NCBI GenBank assembly: GCA_024336345.1
Contig: JANFOG010000005.1
Coordinates: 2,232,001-2,296,000 of the forward strand
Direction of reading: 5' to 3'
Source: Mariannaea sp. PMI_226
Taxonomy: Eukaryota > Ascomycota > Sordariomycetes > Hypocreales > Nectriaceae
Length of the DNA: 64,000 nucleotides
Position 1 is the first letter of the stretch. Each line of letters begins with the position of its first letter. The notes under the pieces are model-generated. The model was given only the letters and a program-made list of their open reading frames with translations, had not been told where the DNA came from and did not search any database. Made by a program: the position numbers and the translations under genes. This document shows, piece after piece, positions 11,721-23,614 of the stretch.

Positions 11721-12837
11721 AGAACTGGACACTAAGCCATTCTCCCATCGCCGTCATGATGCCTGAAGTGTTGATAAGCTGCTCGATAGATTCTTGATGT
11801 CGTTCCTCGTCTTGTTGAGGCTTCGACAAGCGCACGTTACACCCGTCGTACACAATTAGTGCTTAATTCTTTGCTCCTTGGTGCGTTCAACCGCCTGGGA
11901 GTTTATTTTTACCATTTTTGAATTGGAGGCAGGATGATGTGGAGAGAAAAGAGTTTTAATGAAAAAGGGTTATGACGGGTTTGTTTATGTTGGTACTAGC
12001 TGGTCATCTTTTTGTTTTACTTCTTTATCGGCGTTTCCCATCATGCCCGCCTCGTGCTTCTTCTGTAGTCATACTTACATGCTTTTCCTGAGCTGGGTGG
12101 GAAATGCTATCATTAGGTTTGGAGGTTTGCGAATGTATCTAGATGGGTTCAGAGTTGTGGTTGGATGAGTAGGGGTGAAGTGGGAAACCTTTCTATGCAG
12201 TAGGAAAAAAAACATTATCCTCAAATAGATAGTTTCAATGGCGAGGTGCTTCTTTGGAGAATGATTTACATATGGACGGGTCTGACTCACTCTCAAGCTA
12301 TGCATCCGTATAGGAATGATACAATAAGAGTGACTACTCTCTTTAGTCTCCTTTGCCTCCCTCCATAATAACATGTACAGTATCCAAAGGCGTTCCGCGC
12401 ATTGTTCAACAAAGCCAGCGGTGGGATTTTGTGGAAAAATGATGGGTAAAAAAAAAAAAGTAAGTAATAAGGTGAGGGGGAAGAACTATTATATACAGAT
12501 AGAACGACGTCTCTCAATTGTGTGCATTAAAAGTTTTTCCCCCGACTCCAAAAGCATTCGGGTCTCATTTTCTTCTACAAGACAAAAGACCCCATTCCCC
12601 TTTTGTCAGAATGAATTCGTGGACCGGGGGGTGAGTGAGTGGACGGGGCATAATTCCTTTCATAACCCATCCAAGAATCCTATACCACCCCCTCCCCTGT
12701 TCTCTCTTTCTTCTCCGAACTCGTACACTATACCCGCCCACCTAACCTTCGTTTCGTTCGTGTCCTCCCTTGGTGTGTTTTTTTATATTTTCATAAACCT
12801 TTCGTTTTATACAAGGGTTGTGCGTGGGGTTTGTTGT
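11721..12837. other. Convergent 3' intergenic region (Sso1-like / TOM70)
   Basis: Should contain both 3'-UTRs. The sequence is AT-richer than the flanking exons, with A runs at about 12205 and 12449-12459 and CT-rich segments near 12660-12790. No coding signal or RNA gene was recognised. Confidence 0.6.
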
Positions 12838-14900
12838 TTAAGGTCCCATACGGAGGCTCCCAGGGCCACCACCGGCTAGCTTGGCAGCTAGCTTGGGGTA
12901 TTTCTCTGTCACTTGCACCTGTGTTCGGGTCGCTTCGGCGTAGGACAGAGCGTTAACGATCTCGCCTTCGGTGCGGGCGAGCTCTGCTGCGCGCTCAAAG
13001 TACTTGAGGGCGGCAGGCACGTTGTTCTGCTGGAGGAGGAGCTGGGCCATGGTGGCGACAGCAATGTCACACTCGGGATCAACTGCAGGTCGTGGTTAGC
13101 CCAATGAACAATCATACCTGAACATTTTGTTCTGTTTCTCAAATGATACTTACTGATCAGAGCCTTTTGGCAGAGGGCCTCAGCCTCCTTGAAGTCTTGC
13201 TTCCATTGGAACAGGGCGAGAGCCTTGTTAATCAGAGGAAGAACGTTCATAGACATGGGCTTGGTCTGCTTCTCCATCTCCATGGCGGTGTCGAACTTCT
13301 CAATAGCTTCAGAGAAATTGCCCTGGTCAAGCAGCAGCTCACCATAGTAGTTATATACATCCGGAACCTTGGGGAAATTCTTAATGCATCGTCGGAAGGT
13401 TGCCATTGAAGATGCGATGGAGCCCATCTTGTACTGAGTCACACCAAGCTGGATGTGGGAGAAGATGAAGTCCTTATCCAAGTCAATTGACTTCTGGTAG
13501 TCCTTTTGAGCATCCGCGAGATCACCCTTGATGAAGTGAGCCTGAGCTCGGTGGTAGTAGACATCGGGATCGTTGTTGTCCTGCTCCAGGGCCTTGGCAA
13601 ATTCGGCCTCGGCTTTGTCGGGCTCGCCCAGCTCAAGGCTGATGCTGGCACGCTTGATGTAGCTCTGGGTCATGGAGGGGTCGAGCTCGATGCTCTTGTC
13701 GAAGTCTTCCGTAGCATCGGCGTGGTTGCCAAGCAGGGTTCGGAACGTTCCCCTCATGTTATAAGCCAGCGCCTCGTACTCGCCCAAGTCGCCAAGCTCG
13801 AGAGCCTTCTCGAAAGCCTGACGTGCCTCTTCATAACCATCACCAGTCTTTTTCTCCAAAGACTGGAGACCAATCTGCATCTGGCCCTTACCAGTCTCGG
13901 AGTCGATCTCAACGGAGTCATCGAGGCCTTCGGGGCGATCCTTGGGTCGGAAGCTTTGGAGGTAGTTGCCAACGAAGATGGGGCTGGGCAGCTTAGGTGG
14001 GCGGCTGGCCATCATCTCCTTAGCCTTCTGCTCGGCAAAGGTCTTAAGCAGTCGCTCTACAGCTTGGGCGGTTGATTCGCTCTTGAAGTTGTCGATGATG
14101 CATGAGGCAGTGAAGTCGAGCAGGGCCTCGGAGTACTTCTTCTGGTGCTCATAGGCAGTGGCACGACGGTTGATGGCCTTGACGTACTCGGGGTCCATGT
14201 TGATGGCGGCAGTGGTATCTTCGATGACCTGGTCCCATTCGCTCATGGCGCTGTGGCAGGCTGCTCGGTTGGAGTAGAAGACAGGGTCAGGCTTGCAAAG
14301 GATGGCCTTTGAGTACAGCTCAATGGCACGGTTGTAGGCCTTGTCGCCGTAGGACTTGTTACCCGCCTGCTTCAACTTGGCCGCATACTCCTCGCGCTGT
14401 TGCTGTGTGAGAGTGGCAACAGTCTCCTCGTTGATTTCTGGCAGCTCTGATTCGCTCTGGGCCGAGGCTGGCTGTGGCTTCGAGGCGCCGGTAGCAGGAG
14501 CGGCCTCAGCGGCCTCAGCAGCCTTACGCTCGGCCTCTTTTCGCTTTCTCCTCTCCTTCTTGCTAAGCTTGGGGGTTGAATCGGTCTTGGACTGTTAGAT
14601 GCCGACATGGTCAGTTGAGTGTTCGGAGATGGCGGAGAATGGGTCGATGTATAGTGCTATTCCGGAGGTATAAAAAAAGTGAGGGGGTTTTGACAATGTT
14701 GAGATGATGAGACGTACCGAGTCATTGAGATAGTATACAACACCGGCACCTGTGACGACAACGGCAACACCGGCAATGGTATAAGCAACGGCCTTGTTCT
14801 CGGAAACCCAGTTTGTTAGACGATCCCACAGGCCGGAGGAGGTATCGACGGGGATGGCGGTGGGCCGGCCCGGGGGAATTGAAGGTAGAGGTGCCGACAT
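12838..14900 (-). CDS. tom70: TOM70, mitochondrial outer-membrane import receptor
   Basis: Receptor of the TOM complex that docks Hsp70/Hsp90-bound carrier preproteins. Three exons on the minus strand: 14900-14718, 14591-13154 and 13082-12838. The introns are 126 bp (GTACGT donor) and 71 bp (GTAAGT donor, CTGCAG acceptor). The product is 621 residues, close to the usual 610-630. A Pro-rich N-terminus is followed by one membrane segment (about 37-58, [21 protein letters not shown]). Then come a charged Lys/Ala-rich linker (about 62-120) and repeated TPR motifs: an N-terminal clamp starting [24 protein letters not shown] (about residue 125), then a C-terminal superhelix. The last exon gives [19 protein letters not shown] and ends LRMGP. 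The start matches an N-in membrane anchor. Confidence 0.95.
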
Positions 14901-17446
14901 GGTGAGACGAATCTAAGATGAACGGGGTCGGCGAGGGGGGGAGGATCGAATCGATGCCGTCGGGGAAGACTGCAGCAATTTTGGCCGGTCGAGAAAACCG
15001 ATGATGTAGGGGCGCGGGAATGGGCTGCGACGAGCTGAAGCACGCGCAAAAAAAGCTGATGGCCTTTGTTGGAAATTTGGAGCGCAAGCAGACTCGACCG
15101 GGAGCTCCACTGAAAGTTTTTCCGATTCTGCCTGAGGCAACTCGGGGGAAATCGCTACCAGTACCGTACCATGGACATGGGCAAGGACATGGCAATAATT
15201 AAAAGCTGCTGTATCTGTGCGAAGTACAGCAGGTAATTATAAAAGTGCTAAAGGAATACCGTGTGTGCTAACGCGACTGCATAGGGTACTGCGCACTATA
15301 ACACTATGCATCTTTTGTCGCTCGAACACCAACCCTCAAGGGGAGTTTACATGAACCATCCTGATGACGTGGAACTGCATAGAAGAGCCCAGGGGAGTAT
15401 ATATCGCTGTGTTGTGCTTGGCCATTCGCTGCCCGTTCTTTTCTTGAGCTTCCCGCAGCCAACGGAGGCGCTAGCCAGTGTTAGTGCGCTGTCTCCCTTG
15501 CCGCACAGGGCTTTACCGCCTCTCGTAGCCAGTGATATTGATCAGTCTGAGGATGTGGAAAGTGGAATGATGGGAATGATTGGAATGATGCGACTCCATT
15601 GCGGGCTTCCTTGAACGTGTTCACAGCCATGACGATCGGATATCAACTCATGTGGTTCACCTCCGAAGAAGCTGAACCGGACACTGCACTCATCCGCGCT
15701 ATGCCGTATTGTATATGAGATGCCAATGGATTCGATTACAACGCTAGTTTGTTTTGCTGGGTAGGCGCCCAAATGGCCCAAAGCCAATTGCGAGGTTCCC
15801 AGGTGTCACAGGCTGGAACGCCATTTATTAGGTAGCTTACCTTGAGAATACTCACAGTGCCATATATTTCAACTGATCAATCTCTCAATCGACTCCATTG
15901 TCGTGATCCTTAACGCCCAGCACATGTTTAGGTTTCAAAAGCCTTACCATGTCTGTCGCAAACATCGTGGCGCAGATGATGAGGACCTAGTTATCTTCTG
16001 AACTTGTACTTCCACCGGCACTTTCGCTATTCTTCCATCACAATGAAGATGACCTACCTAGGTACCAATCCTGTTTCGGTTGAGGGGAAGGGGTCAGGTA
16101 CATACGTAATATGACCCATTTCTCTATAATGCCGTCGTCATTGGTTGTTCGGAATAACACAAAAAATATAGAAAGAAAAGCTAGTGGAAATAGGCCGACA
16201 ATGCAACAAGCATTGTTATGCAGCCTCAATTACGTACCACACAAGAACGGACCAACAATGGAAGAGTCGAGAGACAAGGTCAAAATATAAATTTCCTTTA
16301 CAGTAGATTATACTATACGGTTTTTGAAAGCTAGTAAAGAAATTAGGTCATAGTTGTATAAAAACAAACGTATGCAGACCTTGTTATCGCACCAAGCTTT
16401 GAAGTCATTATCGCCTCTTGGTGCATAGTTGAGGTCGGTATACTTCTATCATTCCGATTTTGCCTGATCCTATTGTGATGACAGAAATTCACAAGTCGCC
16501 ATATGGATGTCCTGGGTGCCAAACACATATTCTGGCCCCTGAAGAGCGTTGTTATCAACAGCTGAATCAGTTAGCATTGGCAAGCTGAGGTTGACAGAGG
16601 CTGACCCGAGGAGAATGAACTTCGTCCTGACTCACCCCAGGCACTTATAGTTCTTAACCTCATCGGCATTCGAAAGTATCAGTATTCAACATGGTTCAAT
16701 GGATGAACGATGGTCCGAAAGAGCAGGTTCATCGTACGATAAGGTAAATGAGAATGTGAGTGTCTAGGTGTGAACAAGTAGTCCGAAGGAGGCCACCTTC
16801 AATGCGTAGACAGCGATATTCAGTGCATTCCCCAGGTAGCTACTTAATTAAGTACGATGGCGACAAAATAGGAGCAAATGCCATCGTGTTTTAAACAAAG
16901 GGAATATGAGGTACCACATGGCTAAAGTCTACGATACTCAGCTACTCAGCCTTAGTTACTATTGAGTGAATCAATTGGTTGGGCTCGTTTACTTTTCTAA
17001 AGTATTGCTAAAGCAAACCCGCGCTGCTACTTCTAGCCATCCACAAAATTTAGCCGAAGTGCAATCCTAAGTGAAGTCAAAAGATGAGTGGGAGCATTGG
17101 GAGAGGGGAACCGAATGGACGCCACCAGTCAGTCAGGTGACCTTAGCAGGTTGGTAACTCATCTAGCGAAAAGTTGACTTATCAACTCTTCTCGCCAGCC
17201 TGTATAGTACGAGTCAAGCCGTGCAAAGGAAAGCCCAACGTTAGGCTCAGCACGCAGGTCACCGACTATCAGTAAAATTCATATTGTTTTTCAGACGTCC
17301 ATCTTGCCCTGTTTGAGGCTGCCCAATAACCAAAAACTCACTTCATCGATTTTTCCTCCATCAGAGGTCCATCACGCTGGGTCAGAGTACTGGCGTCAGA
17401 CTCTCTCATTCGCTTATGAATTGTCACTAGTATTGCCTTTCTAAAG
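14901..17446. other. Intergenic region between TOM70 and the ADC lyase-like gene
   Basis: No supported gene in 2.5 kb. Both flanking genes are transcribed away from it, so both promoters lie here. Visible features are GTACC-rich DNA near 15160-15175 and the nested palindromes TACCTAGGTA/GGTACC at 16055-16066. AT-rich segments occupy about 16120-16330. The longest frame (15306-15614) is low in complexity at its end and matches no family I know. Confidence 0.55.
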
Positions 17447-18341
17447 ATGAGCGACAAATTTGACATATTCACTTCCATTCGTTACGATGTCAATCTCAAA
17501 AAGGCTCCAACTACAGCGCTTGTGGCAGCATGTTGGAATGTCGAGAACGAGTCGCCATTGTATATGCTAGATTTCCATCGAGACCGAATGCTGCAGGCCG
17601 CGACTCATTGGAAATGGCAAGCGGCAGTTGATGCACTGTCTGGTATTGAAGGGATACAGAACTTGGCAATGTTGGTTGAGGAAATGGTTGGACCATCACA
17701 ATCAACCCCCATGAGACTCAAAATCCTCGCATCCGCCAGCGGCGAAATTAGATGCGAAATGGGAAACACGCCCGAAGTATCTTTAGAAAACCTACTTCCC
17801 AGTCGTCTACCTCCTCCCGGCTCCTCCCCTTTGAAAGGCGATCCTAGGAGGGAGACGGCATACACCCTTCTCGTGGATCATGCGAGGACATTGAGGTCGG
17901 AGTTCACGCATTATAAGACCACCAGAAGGGACATGTACGATGGCGCTCGGCAACGTGCCAGGATCTCGCTCACTGATATGAAGGAAGTTCTCACTGTCAA
18001 CAGAGCTGATGGGTCTGTGATGGAAGGGACCATTACAACTCCATATTTCTGGAGGGATGGCCAGTGGATTACACCACCAGTGTCTGCGGCGTTTAGCTTG
18101 GAAGATGGAAGTGGTGGTCAAAAAGGAACCTCAAGACGTTGGGCCTTAGAAATGTGAGTACTCTTTTCTTCATGATATGACGGCATTGATGGATTGCTTA
18201 CATGAGTCTGGGAACAGGGGGCTGGCCAAAGAACAAGTCATTATGGCCGACTCACTTGTTGATGGAGAAGAATGTTGGTTAAGTAATGGGATAAGAGGCT
18301 TTATATGGGCAAAGATAAGTTTAAGTGACACACAAATATAG
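17447..18341 (+). CDS. Aminodeoxychorismate lyase-like PLP enzyme (class IV aminotransferase fold)
   Basis: Probably 4-amino-4-deoxychorismate lyase, which releases pyruvate to give p-aminobenzoate for folate synthesis (Abz2-like). Exon 1 is 17447-18153 and exon 2 is 18218-18341, with a 64-bp intron (GTGAGT...AACAG), giving 276 residues. The spliced C-terminus restores GLAKEQVIMADSLVDGEECW and LSNGIRGFIWAKI, the LSNxxRG-type ending of the family. The HYKTTRRDMYDGAR block (about residue 155-170) carries the likely Schiff-base Lys, and GSVMEGTITTPYF the conserved Glu. The N-terminus (DIFTSIRYD) matches fungal homologues. Other class IV enzymes (D-amino-acid or branched-chain transaminases) are less likely because of the short length and the KTTRR context. 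Substrate is inferred from similarity only. Confidence 0.75.
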
Positions 18342-19437
18342 GTAGAGGAGGTTGTTTCGGTCAATTACCTTCAGGCTCTGCATGGAACGTTGCATTAACA
18401 TCTTGTCTGGTAAACGGCATTCTCGACAGTCCCTATTCGATACCTGCAGTTCAGTGGAAGCCTAGTTGTGTTTATTACGGAAATCCGAATTATTGACTAG
18501 CGGCTGAGTACATTTCAACAACTTACATAGCTCGCAAGAAGCGTGAAAGGCAGTTCCCAGAGGCGGTAGGGGCGGTTTATACTTCGGACGCTTCTTGGTT
18601 GGTGCCCGACCGCCCTGACGGAATGGGCTCGGTTTTTTTTGTGATCATATTGATGGTAGCTTTTGTGGCTGGTACACGCTTTTGAAGTGCTGTAAAAGTC
18701 CTTTCTATGTATGTGCGTACAGCATATTTTGGTGGATTGATTGAACCGATCACGGAGCTCGCAAGCCAGAGGGGGGTTGCTGGTTATCATAGTACAACCC
18801 ACCGAAATTACCTAGGCAAGGTAGGTTGTCAAGCTCCAGCGGCTCAACGTTATTGTCCTAACAACAGGAGCCACACTATCTATCCCATGTTATACGTGTT
18901 TTACTCTATTTTTCAATAGAATTTACATTAATTCGAGCGGTGCCCTGGTACTTGTAGCATGTAACACCAATACGATTCACTATAAATGGTTAGAGGTGTC
19001 GAGTCTCTGGTTGGCTGAGACAGCCCCCTCTCTTCCTGCTTTGGACACCCTATTTCTCCATACTGACTTAGTACCGTCTTCAAACCTCCAACTTTCAACA
19101 TCCAACTTCCAACCCCCCCGACATGGATTCATTTTATCACATTCTTCATCGGCCACTGTAAAACTCATGCACTTTGGAAAGCCCAGGTGATCGACCGAAT
19201 TTTATTACACGCTATGTGACTGGTTCTATTTGGCAATAGGCACGCAGAGACGGGACAGTGAATGTTCTTTGAACAGACGCGCACGCGTCTTCGAATGCCA
19301 TCAACGTGACGGATGATTGAACTGCTGCTTTCATCCAAGCCAAAACCATCAACTTGAAGATAGGTGATTTTTGCAGCGGCTTTTGCAGTCGACTTCAATA
19401 CTCTGTAGGTTTTCGTAGGGCGATACCACTCAGCATC
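18342..19437. other. Intergenic region before the Pof3-like gene
   Basis: Contains the 3' flank of the lyase-like gene and the promoter of the F-box gene. A palindromic CCTAGG inside an ACCTAGGCAAGGTAGGT segment lies near 18810. No coding potential was recognised. Confidence 0.55.
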
Positions 19438-21707
19438 ATGTCTTCACAAAGCGGCAAGTCTGCCGAGTCCATCATCAAAGAGGCTCGCCAACACTATGCC
19501 GAAAAACGATTCAAGCCCGCCCTCGAGCAGTTTACAAGGGTGCGTTTCCTCATTCCCACTCTATACATGACTGAAAAGGCCAACAAAATCTAGGCCATGA
19601 AGATTTGTTCTTGTGCTCGGGGAATGAAACGGGATCGATGTACCTGCAAGAACTTTGAGAAGGTCGCCCTGGATGACGAGTCTATTTTCAATGAGGCCAT
19701 GTACAACTGTAAATGTTCGGTTGGGAAAACCTTCAACAAGTGCGACAAGCCCTTACATATTCAAGCCTTGGACTACCGCGCTGCCACGTTCGAGGCACTC
19801 GGAGAGCTCGCCCGCGCTCAGAGGGATGCTGAATGGATTCTAGAGCTCGCTCCCCGACTACTCGAGGTACGACACGCTCGCTCTGACACTATAGGCCGAT
19901 AATCACTCATCTCATTTATTTAGGGCTACTTGCGACTTGGTAAGGTTGCAAGGTTGCAGAAAAAGTACGAGTTCGCCTGGAAGGTATACAACGCCGGAAT
20001 TGAAGTTGGCACGAAACATGGGCTGGCTGAGGACCCCAAGATGCAGGTTAGAGCTCTACCGACAGCAAATTCTTGTACACGTGGACGTTTTCTGACCGAA
20101 TCAAAGACGCTTTACAAACTACGACAGCCCCTTCATCTCCGTTACAAACGCGTTGATCCTCTAGAAAACCCTTTAGAGATTGTCCAGCGCATTTTTCATT
20201 ACCTTGACTTTCCAAGCATCGTGTAAGTACTGATCAAATTTATGGGGTAGTAATTACCCAACTGACAGTGTAGATGGTAGCCGATGCCTTGCTGTCTGCA
20301 AATCATGGAGACGATATCTCAGTGGCCGTGGCAATGAACGTTTTTGGAGGTCCTTAATATTTACAAGGAAATATGCCCACCGTCATGCACCAACGGTGCC
20401 AACTCTTAGAAAGCTGCTGTCTTACTCTAGAAATGACGCCCGGGAGCTGGTTATTGACGATGTTCTGCGCTTTCGGCTGACACAACCAAAATTACTTGCC
20501 ATCTGCCAGAATGCGAAGAATCTAGAGCGTCTTAGCCTTGGAGGTGCTATCAGGGACCCTCTTCAGATTCCCCGAGTTCCGCCTGTTTTGACGAAACTCA
20601 CTCACATCGATTTACGTGAAGTTATAGCTGAAAAACCAGAGCTTTTGGAACCGCTGATGTGCAATGCATCCCAGCATCTCCAAGACATCCGTGTTGCTGG
20701 ACTACCCCAAGTTGGTACTAGAACAGACCTGCAAATTCCTCATTTGCCGCATCTCAAGTATCTGAGACTCGAAGAATATAGCAGGCCATACCCCCTCCGG
20801 CTGGAAATTGTATGATGACCCATTCCTAAGATGATGAGTAGTCCCAGCTGACCCTTTTCAGTTTCAAGTAGCCGCCAAGACTCCGAGCTTGGAGCAACTT
20901 TGGCTCAGTGACGTCCAACTGGGAACTGGTGGCTTACAAGAAGATCAACTTGACACCATCTGGCCAAGTCTGAAAGTCGTGGTCATCAACGGTTCTACAG
21001 ATTCTGACCCTGAGACCTCAGAGAATATACGAAGATTAACATCAATCCGACGAGGAAGCAGTTTACAGCACGTCGACTTTGATTTCCGGTGGAAGTATGA
21101 CGAACATGGGCCCCTTGGTCTCCGATTGTTGGCGGACCTCCTCAACCACCAATCCCCTTCTGTTGCGGCTAGTGGTCCAGATGAGAACAACCGATACGAG
21201 GATCTCCGCTCTCTGCGCCTCAGTAGAGCCCTGATAGTACCAAGCAAGCTCCAGGATGTCGTCGAGGATGCCATCCTAGCAGGAAAGCTCCACACACTAG
21301 ACCTCGTCTTTCCGCTCGAACCCTTTGGTGTCCCGCAGGGCTCGTCCAGTGTGCAGCACCTCAGAGAGCACTCGTGGTTACGCGGCGCATCATCTATCCG
21401 CTGTCTCGGCATCTTCGATTTCCGCTTCCGCTCATTTCCTCAGGGCGACGAGGACCTGCCCTTGCCTAGCTTCCTCGCTAGCTTCCCAAACCTCGAGACC
21501 TTAGAAATCAATTCTAGCCATTATGAGAGCCCTGAGCTCTTGAGCGTCTTCAAAGCTATTCTCAACGTTACGAAACTTAAAAGGCTGTACCAGACAGCTT
21601 TGCAAGGGTTGGCACTTGACCATCTCAGAGCCTTGACAACTGAGTTGGGAGTAGAATTAATATGTGGGGAGAGACCTCGAGAATGGCCCATGCAAATAGA
21701 GGGTTAG
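19438..21707 (+). CDS. pof3: TPR / F-box / leucine-rich-repeat protein, Pof3-like SCF adaptor
   Basis: Probable substrate adaptor of an SCF ubiquitin ligase. Fission yeast Pof3, of the same architecture, acts in genome and telomere maintenance. Six exons: 19438-19539, 19594-19866, 19924-20046, 20107-20222, 20281-20809 and 20862-21707. All five introns are 52-60 bp. The product is 662 residues. TPR-like helices occupy about 1-160, interrupted by a Cys-rich insert (about 37-75: CSC, CTC, CKC and a final C, with basic residues). An F-box sits at about 180-225 (DPLENPLEIVQRIFHYLDFPS...VCKSWRRYL), followed by leucine-rich-repeat-like sequence to the end. The fourth acceptor was placed at GATGGTAG because only this restores IVRCLAVCKSW. 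Convergent with the YchF-type gene. Function beyond SCF binding is inferred. Confidence 0.8.
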
Positions 21708-22102
21708 AAAGCTGGTTCTTATGTTGATGATGCGTGATATGAGGGCAAACAATTCGGCGTCTGCGACTCACGGTAACTGGGGAGAAGTACCTTGAGATGG
21801 AAAACGATTTGGCAATTTACATTTGTCTATAATATTTTTTCTTCTCGTCAACATTCTGGTCATCTATTGCAATGTGATGCCCCCATTTGAAATACTTTCG
21901 TATGCTCTCACAGTCCCCGAATATGCTGTGCCCTCTTCAAACCTTGCTAATTACACTGTTAACTCTTCATATTTTCCATCCATTAACGGCTCCATCCAAC
22001 CAAGCTAGCTGGCTGACTTGATGACCAGCCTCGAATAGTATGTAGAGTTATCATTCTATATGTTGTGGCTGAAAGCGGAAGTAATTGTTCAGTGATAAGC
22101 AC
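21708..22102. other. Convergent 3' region (Pof3-like / YchF-type)
   Basis: Short AT-richer spacer holding both 3'-UTRs. No gene or strong structure was seen. Confidence 0.6.
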
Positions 22103-23614
22103 TCAAGCCCTGCCAACCTTGAATGAAAGAACCTAGGATTTGTCAGTCGAGGTTTTTTTTTTTTTCGGTTTGCAAATCAAAGTAACTGGATATACAACTT
22201 ACATCATTCTTGCCGACTCCTACAAGATCATCTTCGGAAACTCGGATTCCACCAACTCCCTCGACGAAAGCGATCGGCGCATCGCCCATGACCTTACGAG
22301 CCACGTCACCAACCGTGAATCCCTTCTTTACAAGCACACAATCTCTAAAAACGAACTTGGACTCTGAAGCACCAGAGCTAAAAGTGGACGTGTTCCGGAC
22401 TGGGAACACGGGGACAAGACCCAGAATCTCGGCCGCCTTCGAAAGGACCTGGACAACGCCAGTGGAACCGAACCGGTAGAGAACCATATCTTTCAGGTTC
22501 TCTATTCGGTTCCGGTTCTTCTCGTCTAGATCCTTGAGTCCGCCGCCCGTTGGGTCTCCCTGCTCTATCAAGTCCTCTTTGGTGTCAACAAACTCGCTTC
22601 CTTCGACGTATTTAATGTAGCCTTGCTTTGCCATTTTGCGCAAGAAGATTTCTGATATGGCTGAACATAACACGATGTTGTTGGGATCCTGCTGCTTCGC
22701 AATCTTGGAAATGTTTTTATCGGCATCAGGGTGATCGATCTTATTAAGAGCAATGACTGTAGGGAACTTCTCGTCAATGAAGGCGTTGACGACGTGCTCA
22801 ATGGTTGAGTCGCTCCAGTCCTCCAGAGGTTCCTTGATGCCGGCCCGGTCTAGCGTTCGGTTGATGACAGTCAAAGTAGCACCGTATCCTGAAAATTGAG
22901 ATTGTAGTGTTTCTACTGCGGTAGCCTTGACAGCCATGTGTCGACGACGGATAGATCCCCAACGTTGCATCAGGTTACCGAGAACCCATGCCACAATTTC
23001 GCTTCTTAGCCACGCAATATCGACAGACGGGTCGTAGCCTCTTGTTTCCTTGCCCTCGGCATCAACGGTTCCTGAGACATCGACAACGTGGATCAGCGCA
23101 TCGGCATGGCGCAAGTCATCCAAAAACTTGTTCCCTAGACCACGACCCTGATGGGCTCCGGGAACGAGACCGGCGACATCGAGAAGTTCGATAGGGACGG
23201 AACGGCGGCCGTCAACACATGAGCCGTAGTTGGGCTTGCATCTGTCTGAAACGTTGTGTCGCGCGCAGGCGCAATCGATCTGGAGATAGCCAATCGCTCG
23301 CTGGGGGTCGATGGTGGTGAACCTGACAAATGAAAGGTCAGCTCCGCAAGACACACATCGCAAAAATAAGTATACGGCTTGAAGATAAAGGACGAGCTAC
23401 GGGAGCACAATGTACGGGGGTGGATGAAAATGAGCTGGAGGGCGCATACGGAAAGTTGCCTGTGGAGAAAATGCGATCAGCGCCCGGGATAATGGACTCG
23501 GTCGGGGACCTTGTACCAACCAACTTTGGAGGAGGCGTCAGTCAGACTGTTGAGAGTCGAGCTCTTTCCTGCCGAGGGCTTGCCCACGAGGCCGATGAGG
23601 GGATCGCGAGGCAT
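22103..23614 (-). CDS. YchF/Obg-related GTPase with TGS domain (yeast Ygr210c-like)
   Basis: Cytosolic P-loop GTPase of the archaeal/eukaryotic YchF-like branch; exact role unknown, probably ribosome- or translation-associated. Four exons: 23614-23521, a 10-base exon 23459-23450, 23322-22203, and 22132-22103. The product is 417 residues. The exon joins restore a continuous [20 protein letters not shown], and the last exon gives the standard VLSFKVGRA ending. G1 is GKPSAGKSS (residues 11-19), G3 DVAGLVPGA, and G4 NKIDHPD. Between G1 and G3 is a Cys-rich insert (CACARHN...RCKPNYGSC). The TGS domain fills the last 90 or so residues. Length and order fit the subfamily (about 400-420). The first 34 residues sit on two exons that are invisible in a simple ORF scan, so automatic models may miss the P-loop. 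Confidence 0.85.
23450..23459 (-). other. 10-nt micro-exon of the YchF-type GTPase
   Basis: Bases GCAACTTTCC on the minus strand lie between a CCACAG acceptor (end of the 61-bp intron 23520-23460) and a GTATGC donor (start of the 127-bp intron 23449-23323). With one base from exon 1 and one from exon 3 it encodes GNFP, exactly the residues missing between SSKV and FTTIDP. Confidence 0.75.
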
